In this document: in pieces, positions 36,374 to 46,600 of the stretch
Numbering within the stretch: the first letter of the stretch is position 1
Layout: the number at the start of each line of letters is the position of its first letter
Source of the DNA: Acidimicrobiia bacterium
GTDB lineage: Bacteria; Actinomycetota; Acidimicrobiia; IMCC26256; JAGPDB01
Reading direction: 5' to 3'
DNA length: 64,000 nt
Assembly: GCA_018057765.1 (NCBI GenBank)
Contig: JAGPDB010000003.1
Span: forward strand, 1-64,000
The notes under the pieces: generated by a model
Databases searched by the model: none
Seen by the model: only the letters and a program-made list of their open reading frames with translations
What the model was told of the DNA's origin: nothing
Translations under genes and position numbers: made by a program

Positions 36374-37963
36374 ATGAATAAGAATCATATTTTTATAATT
36401 GGTCCGAGCGGTGTTGGTAAAACTACTGTTGGTGAGCTTGTTGCAAAAAAGTTAAATTATAAATTCGTTGACTTAGATGTAGAAATATCAAATAGGTTGA
36501 AAAAATCTATTTCAGAATATTTTCTCAAAAATGGTGAGTCACAATTTCGAATAATTGAGAGGGAAGTCCTACTAGAACTAGCAGCTATAGAAGATCAAAG
36601 TGTCATTGTTACTGGTGCAGGTTCTGTTCTTAATGCTTTAAATATTGACACGATGAAATCTAGCGGCACGATAGTATTTTTGAATGCTCAAATAAAAGAT
36701 ATAGTCAGTCGTGTTAGAAATGATGGAAATAATAATCATCGCCCACTATTAAATGGCGATTTGGAATCAAATGTTACTAAACAATTTAAAGAACGTCTAG
36801 GCGTATATGAAATCGCACAAGATATCTCGATAGGAACTTCAAATAGAGATATTGAAGCTGTGTCAAATGCTATTATTAGACAATTCGAGAGATTTAGTGG
36901 TGAAAAATCTGACATAGGTTCAAAAATCGTTGTTGGTGAATATTTAGCTTCAGATATTGCAGAAATAGTTAGTCGATATTCATCTACTTTTATTATTACA
37001 CAGGAAAATATTCCGTTACGAGTTTCGCTTTATAATACCTTAAAAGAAAACGATATAATTTTTCATGAAATCATAGTTCCAGATGGTGAGGAAGCAAAAT
37101 CTTTTAATACCTATGAGTCAGTCTTAAATAAGATGGCTGAACTCAAAGCGAACCGTTCTAGTTGCATCCTTGCTCTCGGCGGTGGAGTGGTTGGAGATTT
37201 AGCTGGTTTTGTGGGATCTACATTCATGCGAGGTATTGATGTGGTGCAAATGCCAACGACTTTACTTGCCCAAGTCGATTCTTCTATTGGTGGAAAATGT
37301 GGAATCAACATAAGTGCAGGAAAAAATATGGTTGGAACAATCACCCAACCAAAAGTTACATTTAGTGATATAGCTTATATACAAACATTACAGGAAAATG
37401 ATTATATTTCCGGGCTAGGCGAAGTTGCTAAATATGCTTTGTTAGGGAACCTGACTGTAAAAGAACTTATTGAAGATAATCATCAACAAATATTAGCTCG
37501 TGATGTTAGTATTCTTATACCCTTAATAAAATCTTGTATGAATCATAAAGTCCATATTGTATCGCGCGATCCATTCGAGCGAAATGGAATGCGTGCAACA
37601 CTCAATTTGGGTCATACTTTAGCGCATGTACTTGAAAAAATTACTGATTTTAAATTTGATCACGGTCAAGCGGTGGCTGTTGGGATTAGGTTTATCTGCG
37701 AACTTTCTTTAGATCTAGATTTAATATCAAAAGAACAAAGAAATGAATATATCTCAATACTCGATATTTTAGGATTGGGTTTAACTGTTCCAGCACAAGC
37801 AAAAGAAATTGGTGCACTAAAAATGGTCGATTACATGTATTCAGATAAAAAGTCTGACGGATTACTCAATCTTGTACTTTTCCTGCCGGGTGGTGGCGTT
37901 GAATTGACTCAAGATGTTGACAAAAATATTGTTATAGAAGCGCTTGATAGATTTATTGTTTAA
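36374..37963 (+). CDS. aroKB: Fused shikimate kinase / 3-dehydroquinate synthase
   Basis: One uninterrupted 529-residue frame joins two shikimate-pathway enzymes. Residues 1 to about 172 are shikimate kinase: Walker A GPSGVGKTT, Asp33/Asp35 in FVDLDVEI, Arg59 in QFRIIEREVL and the lid RPLLNG (Arg123). The usual Gly-Gly-Gly shikimate loop reads GAG here (81-83). Residues about 183-529 are dehydroquinate synthase with LGGGVVGDLAGF, RGIDVVQMPTTLLAQVDSSI and zinc-ligand segments GEVAKYALL, LNLGHTLAH and FDHGQAV. In mycobacteria aroK and aroB are separate adjacent genes, so this is a fusion of neighbours. Confidence 0.95.
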   Translation: MNKNHIFIIGPSGVGKTTVGELVAKKLNYKFVDLDVEISNRLKKSISEYFLKNGESQFRIIEREVLLELAAIEDQSVIVTGAGSVLNALNIDTMKSSGTIVFLNAQIKDIVSRVRNDGNNNHRPLLNGDLESNVTKQFKERLGVYEIAQDISIGTSNRDIEAVSNAIIRQFERFSGEKSDIGSKIVVGEYLASDIAEIVSRYSSTFIITQENIPLRVSLYNTLKENDIIFHEIIVPDGEEAKSFNTYESVLNKMAELKANRSSCILALGGGVVGDLAGFVGSTFMRGIDVVQMPTTLLAQVDSSIGGKCGINISAGKNMVGTITQPKVTFSDIAYIQTLQENDYISGLGEVAKYALLGNLTVKELIEDNHQQILARDVSILIPLIKSCMNHKVHIVSRDPFERNGMRATLNLGHTLAHVLEKITDFKFDHGQAVAVGIRFICELSLDLDLISKEQRNEYISILDILGLGLTVPAQAKEIGALKMVDYMYSDKKSDGLLNLVLFLPGGGVELTQDVDKNIVIEALDRFIV

Positions 37964-38002
37964 TTCCATGAATGCTATAGGTAAATATGAGAGAATTAAC
38001 CT

Positions 38003-38431
38003 ATGCGTGTTTTAGTTATAACAGGACCAAATTTGAATTTATTGGGTAGTCGAGACCCCGAAATTTATGGTACAGCAACATTACAAGATTGTATCAATGT
38101 TGTTAAGAAAGCTATGCCTAATGAAAATGTTTCAGATTTCCAAAGCAATGATGAAGGTGCCTTAATCAATACCATTCACGATGCCCGTAATAATCAAGAT
38201 GCGATTATTATTAATGCTGGCGCCTATTCACATTATTCACATGCAATTAGAGATGCATTGGAGTTATTCGATGGTATCAAGGTCGAAGTTCATCTTTCTA
38301 ATCCCTATGCTCGTGAAGAATTTAGACGTACATCAGTTATTTCACCTGCTGTCGATGGAGTTATCGCTGGTTTTAAAATAAATAGCTATCTTTTGGCCGC
38401 CCAAGCTATAGAGGCCTTATCTAAAGGTTAA
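38003..38431 (+). CDS. aroQ: 3-dehydroquinate dehydratase, type II
   Basis: A 142-residue type II enzyme. GPNLNLLGSRDPEIYG contains the catalytic Arg and the Tyr. NAGAYSHYSHAIRDAL and EVHLSNPYAREEFRRTS form the active site with its His and the substrate-binding Ser. It closes the run aroE-aroC-aroKB-aroQ; together with the absent aroG and aroA steps this would make chorismate. Confidence 0.97.
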   Translation: MRVLVITGPNLNLLGSRDPEIYGTATLQDCINVVKKAMPNENVSDFQSNDEGALINTIHDARNNQDAIIINAGAYSHYSHAIRDALELFDGIKVEVHLSNPYAREEFRRTSVISPAVDGVIAGFKINSYLLAAQAIEALSKG

Positions 38432-38459
38432 TTCAATTCATATTGTCAATAAATTGAAT
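38431..38459. repeat. AT-rich inverted repeat after aroQ
   Basis: ATTCAATT (38431-38438) and AATTGAAT (38452-38459) are perfect inverse copies with a 13-nt loop. No U-run follows, so a terminator function is doubtful. Confidence 0.3.
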
Positions 38460-38515
38460 ATACGCTAAACTTACCATTTGTATTGATTTAAGGTATATTT
38501 AGGATTTAGTGTTGT

Positions 38516-40156
38516 ATGGAAACTCAAACTGATATTGTTCAGTTAGAAACTATGATAAGTGACTTTGAATCGCTTATAGGTGTTAAGAAAATACACAAAA
38601 TTAGTAACCCACAATTAGATAAAATTTTTGATCTTGCAGACGAAATGTTAGCCGATGACCTTCAAGCATCTAAATTATTTATTGAGCTATTTGGTTTGGA
38701 CAGCAGTGGTTTTGAAACTAGCCAATGGTATAAAAAATTCCAGTCCGTCTGGTTAGAAAATGTAAAAGTTATATATAGCGCTTTTAAAAGATTTGAAAAG
38801 GACATTCCAGAATCTACTGATATAAATAAAATGTTCTTAATTTATATATACAGTGAATATAAAGATTTACTTAATCTATTAAGAATGAATTTACCTGAAA
38901 GTAAACTTTCAAGTTTATACAACCGGCTACTTCTTAGAATTTCATCTGAAGAAATCTCTTCAATATTTAATGAATATTCAGAATTTCATTTTATACAACT
39001 AAGAACTGCGATTATAAAAAGAGTTAATCCCCGAGAATTTCTAGAAAGTTATTCACATACATATGAGCTACTGATGGAAAAGTATTTCCTTAAAGGTGTT
39101 GCCCTTCATGGTTTAGTTTCTAAGTCAGTTATCAAGAATATGATTATATTTAGTGCTGATCCTGTTGGTGAGCTTGAAGCTAAGTGTACTATATTTGATT
39201 CTTTAGTGGATAAATATCTTGATGTTGACGATGTGCTTAGGCATCCTTTTGCTAATTTGACTGTGATTAAATCTTTGGTTTTGAGAAATGCGGATCCTGA
39301 AGGTGTTTTGTTGTCTAAGTTTGAGACTTTTGATTATTTGGTTTCTAAGTATTTTGATATTGATGATGCCGCAAAGCATCCGCTAATTAGCATAGGTGTT
39401 ATTAGGTTTTTGGTTTTGAGAAGTGCTGATCCTGAAAGGGATTTGTTGGCTAAGTTTGAGACTTTTGATTATTTGGTTTCTAAGTATTTTGATATTGATG
39501 ATGTTCATCCGTTTACTAATATGACGGTTCTTAAATTTTTGGTTTTGAGAAGTGCTGACCCTGAAGGTGATTTGTTGGCAAAAATCAAAGTGTATAATGA
39601 TCTAGTCAAAGTGTTTCCTGATGATTCTTATCTCGGTGCAATTAAAATTTCTGCATTGAACCAGAACATTAGTCCAAGTATATTTAGAATATATGTAGAT
39701 CGCGCATTAAAACTAAAAGAACATACCGGCTATTCCATGAAATTGTGTTTATACCAAAGTGTTAGAATCCCATTATCTGATGATTTTGATGTATTTATAA
39801 AAAAAGCGATACCTCCGATAGAAAAATATATCAAATTCCTACAGGTAGTACACCCAATATCGTTAGACAAAACATACAGTAATTCTGATTTAGGTTTATA
39901 TGGTTTCTTACCTGATCCTGGAAACGATTTTTCAAGTGATGCTAAAGCCCAAATTGAAGTATTGATCAAAGATGAAATAATTTCACCAAAAGAATTAGAA
40001 GCATTATATTTATATTTTATTGACGATAATTTTGAAGATGCCGCAAATATTTTAGAATGTGAAATTCAAGAATTGGATAGTGCCTTGAAAATTATCCTAG
40101 AAAGGATTAAGACTCTGTCTGCAGAGCCATCGGATACTTACTTAACTCTTGCTTAG
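38516..40156 (+). CDS. Unknown helical tandem-repeat protein with HTH-like C-terminus
   Basis: I do not recognise a family for this 546-residue protein. It is almost wholly predicted alpha-helical. Between about 165 and 370 it holds five copies of a 43-45-residue unit with the pattern ADPEG-LL-KFETFDYLVSKYFDIDD followed by HP-x-VIK-LVLR. Anchor residues are at 179, 223, 268, 313 and 356. Units 3 and 4 share a 53-nt identical stretch. Residues about 486-535 (SPKELEALYLYFIDDN, then AANILECEIQELDSAL) resemble sigma-factor region 4 or a LuxR-type helix-turn-helix. There is no signal peptide. No mycobacterial counterpart lies at this position. Solenoid-type protein binding is a reasonable guess, no more. 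Confidence 0.75.
   Translation: METQTDIVQLETMISDFESLIGVKKIHKISNPQLDKIFDLADEMLADDLQASKLFIELFGLDSSGFETSQWYKKFQSVWLENVKVIYSAFKRFEKDIPESTDINKMFLIYIYSEYKDLLNLLRMNLPESKLSSLYNRLLLRISSEEISSIFNEYSEFHFIQLRTAIIKRVNPREFLESYSHTYELLMEKYFLKGVALHGLVSKSVIKNMIIFSADPVGELEAKCTIFDSLVDKYLDVDDVLRHPFANLTVIKSLVLRNADPEGVLLSKFETFDYLVSKYFDIDDAAKHPLISIGVIRFLVLRSADPERDLLAKFETFDYLVSKYFDIDDVHPFTNMTVLKFLVLRSADPEGDLLAKIKVYNDLVKVFPDDSYLGAIKISALNQNISPSIFRIYVDRALKLKEHTGYSMKLCLYQSVRIPLSDDFDVFIKKAIPPIEKYIKFLQVVHPISLDKTYSNSDLGLYGFLPDPGNDFSSDAKAQIEVLIKDEIISPKELEALYLYFIDDNFEDAANILECEIQELDSALKIILERIKTLSAEPSDTYLTLA
39316..39503 (+). repeat. 53-nt direct repeat pair within the repeat protein
   Basis: The 53 nt at 39316-39368 recur identically at 39451-39503, a period of 135 nt (45 codons). 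More diverged copies lie before and after. Identity at silent positions implies recent duplication or gene conversion. Confidence 0.9.
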
Positions 40157-40194
40157 CTTATGTAATCAATAATTATCAGATCTTCTATTTTTAA

Positions 40195-42306
40195 TTAACT
40201 AGTTTTCAAATTCCGGATAAAAAAACTAACATCATCAATTGCTAATTTCTTGATCACATCTTCTTTTGCCGGCATATGAGTTGTGCCATCAATAGGGTCA
40301 AATTCAACGTCTACACCAAATGATTCAAGATGGTTTAGTAGTTGTAAAGAGTTTTCGAAAAGCACATTGTCGTCTGATCTTCCATGCACTAAACGAATCT
40401 TAGAATTTTTATCAAAAGTTTTATTTAGTAAAGACGACTTATCGTAATAATCTTTTTGAAAATTTGGATTTCCTAAGTATTTTTCTGTGTAATGGGTGTC
40501 ATAAAGTCTCCAATCAGCAACTTCTGCACCAATAATTGCAGCTTTAAATAAATCTGGACATTTACTAATACATCCAGCAGCTAGTGAGCCACCAAATGAC
40601 CAACCTGTAATCCCTATATTATTTTTATCAATATCAATATTGTCTTTTATAATTTGTTCAACAACTTTTACTTGGTCATTGACAGGCGGATCAAAAAAAT
40701 TGCCAATATTCTCATCTTCTTTACTAACGGAATTACTAGGAGTTCCGGCACCATCTATTGCTACAACAATAAATCCTAATGCTGCTAAATATTGAGAAAA
40801 TATCTGACGGGACTTATTCTTGATTGCAAACCGAAGATAATGTCCGCCACTATAAGAAGAAGGACCTCCATAAGAATGAACAATTAACGGTAACGGTCCA
40901 GGTATATTTTTAGGTTTTATGATTAATCCATGAATATTATTGAAATAGGTTTTATATTCACAGGAAACATCGAAATTAAAGTCTATTGCACTATTATCTT
41001 GAAAAATATTAAACATTGAAGCATTGTCAACAATTATTTTTGTCTCGGGAAACACGCTGGAATCGCTCCTGGATGTAATAACGTAATCATCATGTTTGCT
41101 CGATAAAGCTAGAGTTGTTGGTGCTCCTGACTTAACAATAATTTCTGTTAAATCGTGTTCTAATATTTCTCTAGCGTTTAAAGATCTGCTTTCTAGGCGT
41201 TTTAGGACTAAATCAAAACCATTTTCTAAAACTTCAAAATAAAGATATGACTTTGAGAATCCCAGAACTGAAACCAAACCAGCAGTACCAATAATTGGAC
41301 TTTCATCAATTGCTAATACACGTTTATCTTGAGTGGGATCAATCATATAATGTAACCAAGAGTTATTTCTTAGTTCTTTTGGTATATGCGAAAATATGTC
41401 AAATTGCCTTTTTTCGTCGTACTCATACTGTTTCTTATTGGTTTCGATCTTATATATAGTTACATAGTTTTGTTCTCGATTTTGAGATATTGCTAACGGA
41501 CTATTTTCATCATCAAATATTACGTTAATAAGGTATTCCTCATTAAAATCAAAAAACTCATCATCTTGTCCAAGCTCACAAATATTAATTATCAAGGTCG
41601 GATTTAAAGACCCTGCAAATGGATATTTATATTCTTTGGCTTCGTCATCTAATGATGGTTGTATCGATGTAGTCGTTAATTCATCTTGATTATGTCCAAC
41701 ACTTACAAAAGTTTTCGAATCTGGTGAAAACCAGCAAGATACATATCTTGACATTTCCTCCATCGAAATAAAATCTGAGATACCCCAAACAAAATTGTCT
41801 TTTTTTATAGTGTGAATTATCTTATTGTCTTCATATGAATATATTTTTACGGCGTTATTTTCGCAGATAGCTAAATATCTCCCGTTAGGTGACAGAAGAC
41901 TTAAAGAGATATTTTCGAAAGTCGAAATATAGCTATTAGAGATTAAGGAATATACATAAGTCGAACCATTAATAGAAAATACAATTAAAGATTCCTCATC
42001 GTTGTATTGAAATGAAGATATTCCACTACTGGTATCACGCAATCTTTCTTTTAGAGCTTTTACTTCTTGGCTTTCCTCTTTATCTGAAGAAAACTTATCA
42101 TCATTTGGATTAATTAATAATTTTTCAACAATATTATTCTCATTTTTAGCTATCCAAATTCCAAGGGAACCTTCATCATTGCAGGAACGTAAAAAGATAA
42201 CGTCTCTATATTTAGTAATAGCGAAGCCTCGCGGGATACCTTTACTAAGACGTAAGGATTTAGCATATAATTCAGGAAATTCGTCGAGCTTAGTAAATTC
42301 TGTCAT
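40195..42306 (-). CDS. S9 family prolyl oligopeptidase-like serine peptidase
   Basis: A 703-residue protein, the only complete minus-strand gene in the window. The N-terminal 420 residues look like the beta-propeller of S9 peptidases. The C-terminal alpha/beta-hydrolase domain has the nucleophile motif GWSFGGSLAAG, the acid in HGRSDDNVLFENS and the His in DGTTHMP. HSYGGPSSYSGG matches the oxyanion region. No signal peptide is seen, so it is probably cytoplasmic and cleaves short proline-containing peptides. It converges on the repeat protein and diverges from the M24 peptidase gene 61 bp away. TAAAAT lies 8 nt before its ATG. Confidence 0.9.
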   Translation of the reverse strand: MTEFTKLDEFPELYAKSLRLSKGIPRGFAITKYRDVIFLRSCNDEGSLGIWIAKNENNIVEKLLINPNDDKFSSDKEESQEVKALKERLRDTSSGISSFQYNDEESLIVFSINGSTYVYSLISNSYISTFENISLSLLSPNGRYLAICENNAVKIYSYEDNKIIHTIKKDNFVWGISDFISMEEMSRYVSCWFSPDSKTFVSVGHNQDELTTTSIQPSLDDEAKEYKYPFAGSLNPTLIINICELGQDDEFFDFNEEYLINVIFDDENSPLAISQNREQNYVTIYKIETNKKQYEYDEKRQFDIFSHIPKELRNNSWLHYMIDPTQDKRVLAIDESPIIGTAGLVSVLGFSKSYLYFEVLENGFDLVLKRLESRSLNAREILEHDLTEIIVKSGAPTTLALSSKHDDYVITSRSDSSVFPETKIIVDNASMFNIFQDNSAIDFNFDVSCEYKTYFNNIHGLIIKPKNIPGPLPLIVHSYGGPSSYSGGHYLRFAIKNKSRQIFSQYLAALGFIVVAIDGAGTPSNSVSKEDENIGNFFDPPVNDQVKVVEQIIKDNIDIDKNNIGITGWSFGGSLAAGCISKCPDLFKAAIIGAEVADWRLYDTHYTEKYLGNPNFQKDYYDKSSLLNKTFDKNSKIRLVHGRSDDNVLFENSLQLLNHLESFGVDVEFDPIDGTTHMPAKEDVIKKLAIDDVSFFIRNLKTS

Positions 42307-42314
42307 AGGAAAGT

Positions 42315-42320
42315 ATTTTA
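42315..42320 (-). promoter_or_regulatory. Candidate leaderless -10 box for the S9 peptidase
   Basis: On the minus strand TAAAAT ends 8 nt before the ATG at 42306. A short CCT-containing stretch, not a ribosome-binding site, lies between. Confidence 0.3.
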
Positions 42321-42367
42321 AGCTATATTCTTCTAAGATATATGTAAATTAAATATAAAGGTGAGAC

Positions 42368-43555
42368 ATGAGCGATTTAAAGAACCTTGGAGCAATTCAA
42401 TCTGAACTAACAAAAAGTAATGTTGATGGATGGATTGTGCCCGATTATCGCGGTTCAAACGAGATATTCAGTGTTTTAGTAGATGGTAGTTTCCATTTGA
42501 CGCGAAGAGCAATATTATTTATACCTACTAATGGTGAACCTATAGCTTTTGTTCACATAATAGATAAACCGCATTTTGTGCCAGCCGAAAAGAACTTTGT
42601 AGTTGAATACTATAGAACGTGGAAAGAGCTTCTGGATTGGTACAATAGAATTTTATCCCCATTGTCTTGCGTTGTAACAGAATATTCTCAAAATTGCGCT
42701 ATACCAACAATGTCCCAAGTCGATGGGGGTACTTTAGATGTTATTCGCAAATATGTAAAAGTCGAATCGAGTGCTGACATTTTCCAAAAAACAGTAAGTG
42801 CATGGACACTCGAAGACTATGAAGGACACGTTAAATCTGTTGAAGAAACAGTAAAATGTTTACGATCAGCTTTAGAGTTTGTAAAAACTTCTTTAACTAA
42901 TGGAACTGAAATTACTGAAATGGATGTTCAAAATTATATAGTTAAGGAATTTGTGAGTCATGGTATAGAAACATATAGTCCGCCTATTGTAGCTGTCTCA
43001 CCAAATAATGGAAATCCACATTATGATCCCGACACTCCTAATAATACAGTTATAACAAAAGATAATTTACTTCTAATTGACTTATGGGCAATTTTAAAAG
43101 AAGGCAAGAGTGTATATTCAGATATAACTTATATGTCTTATTTTGGTGATAAAATACCTGCAAAGATTATTGAAGTTTTTAATGTTGTAAGAGATGCTAG
43201 AAATGCTGCCATTAATTTTGTTAAAGAAAATATCTCTTCAGGTATTCAAGGCTATCAAGTCGATGATGTGTCGCGTAAAGTGATTTCTGATGCAGGCTAT
43301 GGTGACTATTTTTTGCATCGTACAGGTCATTCAATGGGGCCAGGTAATTTTTTACATGCTCGCGGTGTCAATATCGACAATTTTGAAACACACGATGAAC
43401 GTGAGGTTACACCAATGATCGGTTTTTCTATTGAGCCGGGTATCTACCTGCCAGAATTTGGTATTCGTTCAGAAATTGATATGTTCATACACCCAGATCT
43501 TGGCCCAATTGTTACAACACCATTACAAGAAGAGATTGAACATTTTGTAATTTAG
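42368..43555 (+). CDS. pepQ: M24 family Xaa-Pro peptidase
   Basis: A 395-residue aminopeptidase P/prolidase-like enzyme with a good ribosome-binding site (AAGGTGAG). The N-terminal creatinase-like domain spans about 1-160. The pita-bread domain carries five metal ligands: Asp in LLIDLWAI, Asp in VYSDITYM, His in GHSMGPGNF, and the two Glu in SIEPGIYLPEFGIRSEID. Mycobacteria also have an M24 peptidase between aroQ and efp. With the divergent S9 peptidase it could finish degradation of Pro-containing peptides. Confidence 0.9.
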   Translation: MSDLKNLGAIQSELTKSNVDGWIVPDYRGSNEIFSVLVDGSFHLTRRAILFIPTNGEPIAFVHIIDKPHFVPAEKNFVVEYYRTWKELLDWYNRILSPLSCVVTEYSQNCAIPTMSQVDGGTLDVIRKYVKVESSADIFQKTVSAWTLEDYEGHVKSVEETVKCLRSALEFVKTSLTNGTEITEMDVQNYIVKEFVSHGIETYSPPIVAVSPNNGNPHYDPDTPNNTVITKDNLLLIDLWAILKEGKSVYSDITYMSYFGDKIPAKIIEVFNVVRDARNAAINFVKENISSGIQGYQVDDVSRKVISDAGYGDYFLHRTGHSMGPGNFLHARGVNIDNFETHDEREVTPMIGFSIEPGIYLPEFGIRSEIDMFIHPDLGPIVTTPLQEEIEHFVI

Positions 43556-43635
43556 AATCATAATCATTTCTATAGTAGAAAAGTACGATTGAACAATTGA
43601 TCTCTCTGTATTGAAGATTATTATAAAAAGTAAGA

Positions 43636-43641
43636 TATAAT
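43636..43641 (+). promoter_or_regulatory. Candidate leaderless promoter for the SNF2 helicase
   Basis: TATAAT ends 8 nt before the GTG start at 43650. A -35-like TTGAAG lies at 43611-43616 with a 19-bp spacer. No ribosome-binding site is present. Confidence 0.5.
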
Positions 43642-43649
43642 GCCAGGCT

Positions 43650-46600
43650 GTGCCTAAATTTCCATTACATAACTCCACAAAAATACAATCTACAACTTTT
43701 ATACCAAAAGGTTTACAAGACGAAGCTTTAATTAGATTTTCTAGTCATCAGAGCTTCAATAGGGGTAAATCCTATGTAAAAAATGGTTTTGTTAAAAGTT
43801 TCATATGGAATCCTAAAGAAAAATGTCTTGATGGATCTGTTTTTGGAAGCGGTGAAAGTAAATATCAATGTTCAATAGAATTTAGTTTTAATGACGGAGA
43901 TATAAAAATTGGCAATTCAAGCTGTGAATGTCCAGTTGGGTACCAATGTAAACATTGTGTTTCAATTTTATTAGCGGGCAGGAAACTAATAACAAAAATG
44001 AATATGGCATTATTAGACGAAGATATAGATCTTGATGAAATTATGCAAGATACAACTTCTGATGAATGGAAATCTGAAATTGATTCTTTGCTTAATTCAA
44101 CACAAAACATAAATAGAGTTGCATTTAGAAAAGTCGGATTATTATTTGAGGTACTAGGAACAAAACGACGTACCAATCAATCTTTCTCATTCGATAGCAC
44201 TCCCGCAATAATGAGAAATCAATTAGCTGTAAGAATAGTTTATCTATCTGATACAAATCGTTGGAAAACAACTGAATTTAATTGGAAGTCAATAAGTACT
44301 AGAAATATAGTTGCAAGAGAAATAAATCCGAAACATTTTGAATGGCTTAATGACTTTAAAAATATTTGTATTGATACAGACAGGGAATATGTATATGATG
44401 ACACGGTCTACATTCTTTTAGACCAAGCTGGTTCATCACAAATATTTAATTTATTAGATGATGCGAGAAAATTAGGTATTGGTTTATATACAAAAATTAA
44501 TGCATCAAAATTAAATGAGATAAATCTTGATAAAGATAAAGCTCACGTGTCAATTAACGTAACAACAAAAAGTGATGATTCATTAGAAGTTGAAACTGTA
44601 TTAAAACATAATGATTATATTGTTAATACTTCTGGACTTGGCTTTCTGGGAAAAAATGCAAATACTGTTTATACTTATGATATAAATGACAAAATTTCTC
44701 ATATAGAAATATATAAGCTTGATACGAATGTTGATAGTGGTTTACAAGAAAATATTTTAAATAAGAAAAGTATCAAAATTCCGAAAAGTGAAAAGAAATC
44801 ATTTGAAGAGACTTATCTAAACAAAATACAAAGTCGCTTTCAAGCAATTTCGACGGATAATTCAATTGAAATCCCCAAAGCTCCATTAGCGACTTTGATA
44901 TTAGACCTTAAGCCTTCACAAAATAATGATGTATTTCATATCAAATTATTTTGGTCTTATGGAAATGCTAGCAATGGCCATAAGTACACTTTAAATTCTC
45001 ATAATGATGACAGTATTAGAAATTTTGTCTTTGAAAAAGAACTATTGTCAGAGCTCTCAGTTGCTGTATCTTCGATTGAAGAATTCTTTATAACAAATAA
45101 TTTCGGAGATTTGTTACTAAAGGAAACTGTGGTACTTACAGGTTCAAATCTGATCAAATTTAGCAATATTATTATGCCAGAATTAGCAAACATGGATGGA
45201 ATCAAAGTTGAGACAAAAAACGAAATAATAAATTACGAAGAATCCTATGATCTTCCAAAAATAGAAATCGGTACTTCTGAAAATCTAGATGGAAACCAAG
45301 ATTGGTTTAATCTAGACGTCGATGTAAAAGTAGGAGAGCACAGCGTTGATTTCCAGGATCTTTTTCGTGCATTGGCTCAAAACGACGAATATATGATTTT
45401 AGAGAATGGTACTTATTTTTCTTTAGATAATGAAATTTTATCCAGTTTAAAAAAATTAATAGATGAAGCAAAAGATTTACAAGAGAAAAAATCTGATACT
45501 TTACAGATAAGTCGGTATCATGCATCTTTTTGGGAAGAATTAAAAGAGCTTGGTATCGTGCGCGACCAAACTAATGCATGGCAGAAATCAATTGATGGAT
45601 TGTTGAATTTAGAAAGGATTGAACATGTAGATCCACCAAGTGAATTAAATGCGAAATTACGACCCTATCAACTGGAAGGATACCAATGGTTGTGCTTTTT
45701 ATACGAAAATAAACTAGGTGCAATACTTGGCGATGATATGGGTCTTGGAAAAACTATTCAAGCTCTAGCGATGATAGTTAAAATATTTCAGGATACTAAG
45801 AAAGCAGATCGAAAACCGTTTCTGGTAGTGGCGCCTACAAGTGTTGCTACTAACTGGTTAAGTGAGGCTAAAAAATTTGCACCAAAACTTAATACTGTTT
45901 TAATAACTCAAACAGCAAAAAAATCAGATAAGAAACTTATCGATGAAATTAAGAATGCGGATATAGTTATAACTTCATATACGCTTTTGAGAATTGATTT
46001 TGAATCATATTCTGATACAAAAACTATTAATTGGTCTGGAATGTTTTTAGATGAGGCTCAATTCATAAAAAACCATCAATCGAAAAGTTATCAATGCGTA
46101 CGAAAAATTAGTGTACCTTTTAAACTCGCTATGACAGGTACCCCAATTGAGAATAACCTAATGGAATTGTGGTCATTATTTTCAATAACTTCTCCTGGAC
46201 TTTTTGGTGGTCCAAAGAAGTTCACTGATATGTATAGAAAGCCAATTGAGAAAGACCAAGATAAAGAAAAATTAGATCAAATAAGGCGCAGGGCTAGACC
46301 TCTACTGCTTCGTCGTACTAAAGAACAAGTAGTAAAAGAGCTACCACCAAAAATTGAACAAGTACTGGAGCTTCAACTCAATGCCGATCATAGGAAAGTA
46401 TACGATCTTGTTCTTGCTCGCGAAAGACAAAAGGTCCTTGGCCTTATAGAAGATGTTGATCGTAACCAATTCACTATATTAAAATCTTTAACTACACTTC
46501 GTATGTTGAGTCTAGATCCTTCATTAGTGGATAATGAAAAGTATTCTCATGTTTCTTCCACAAAACTCGATTCATTAATAGAGCAAATAAATGAAGTTGT

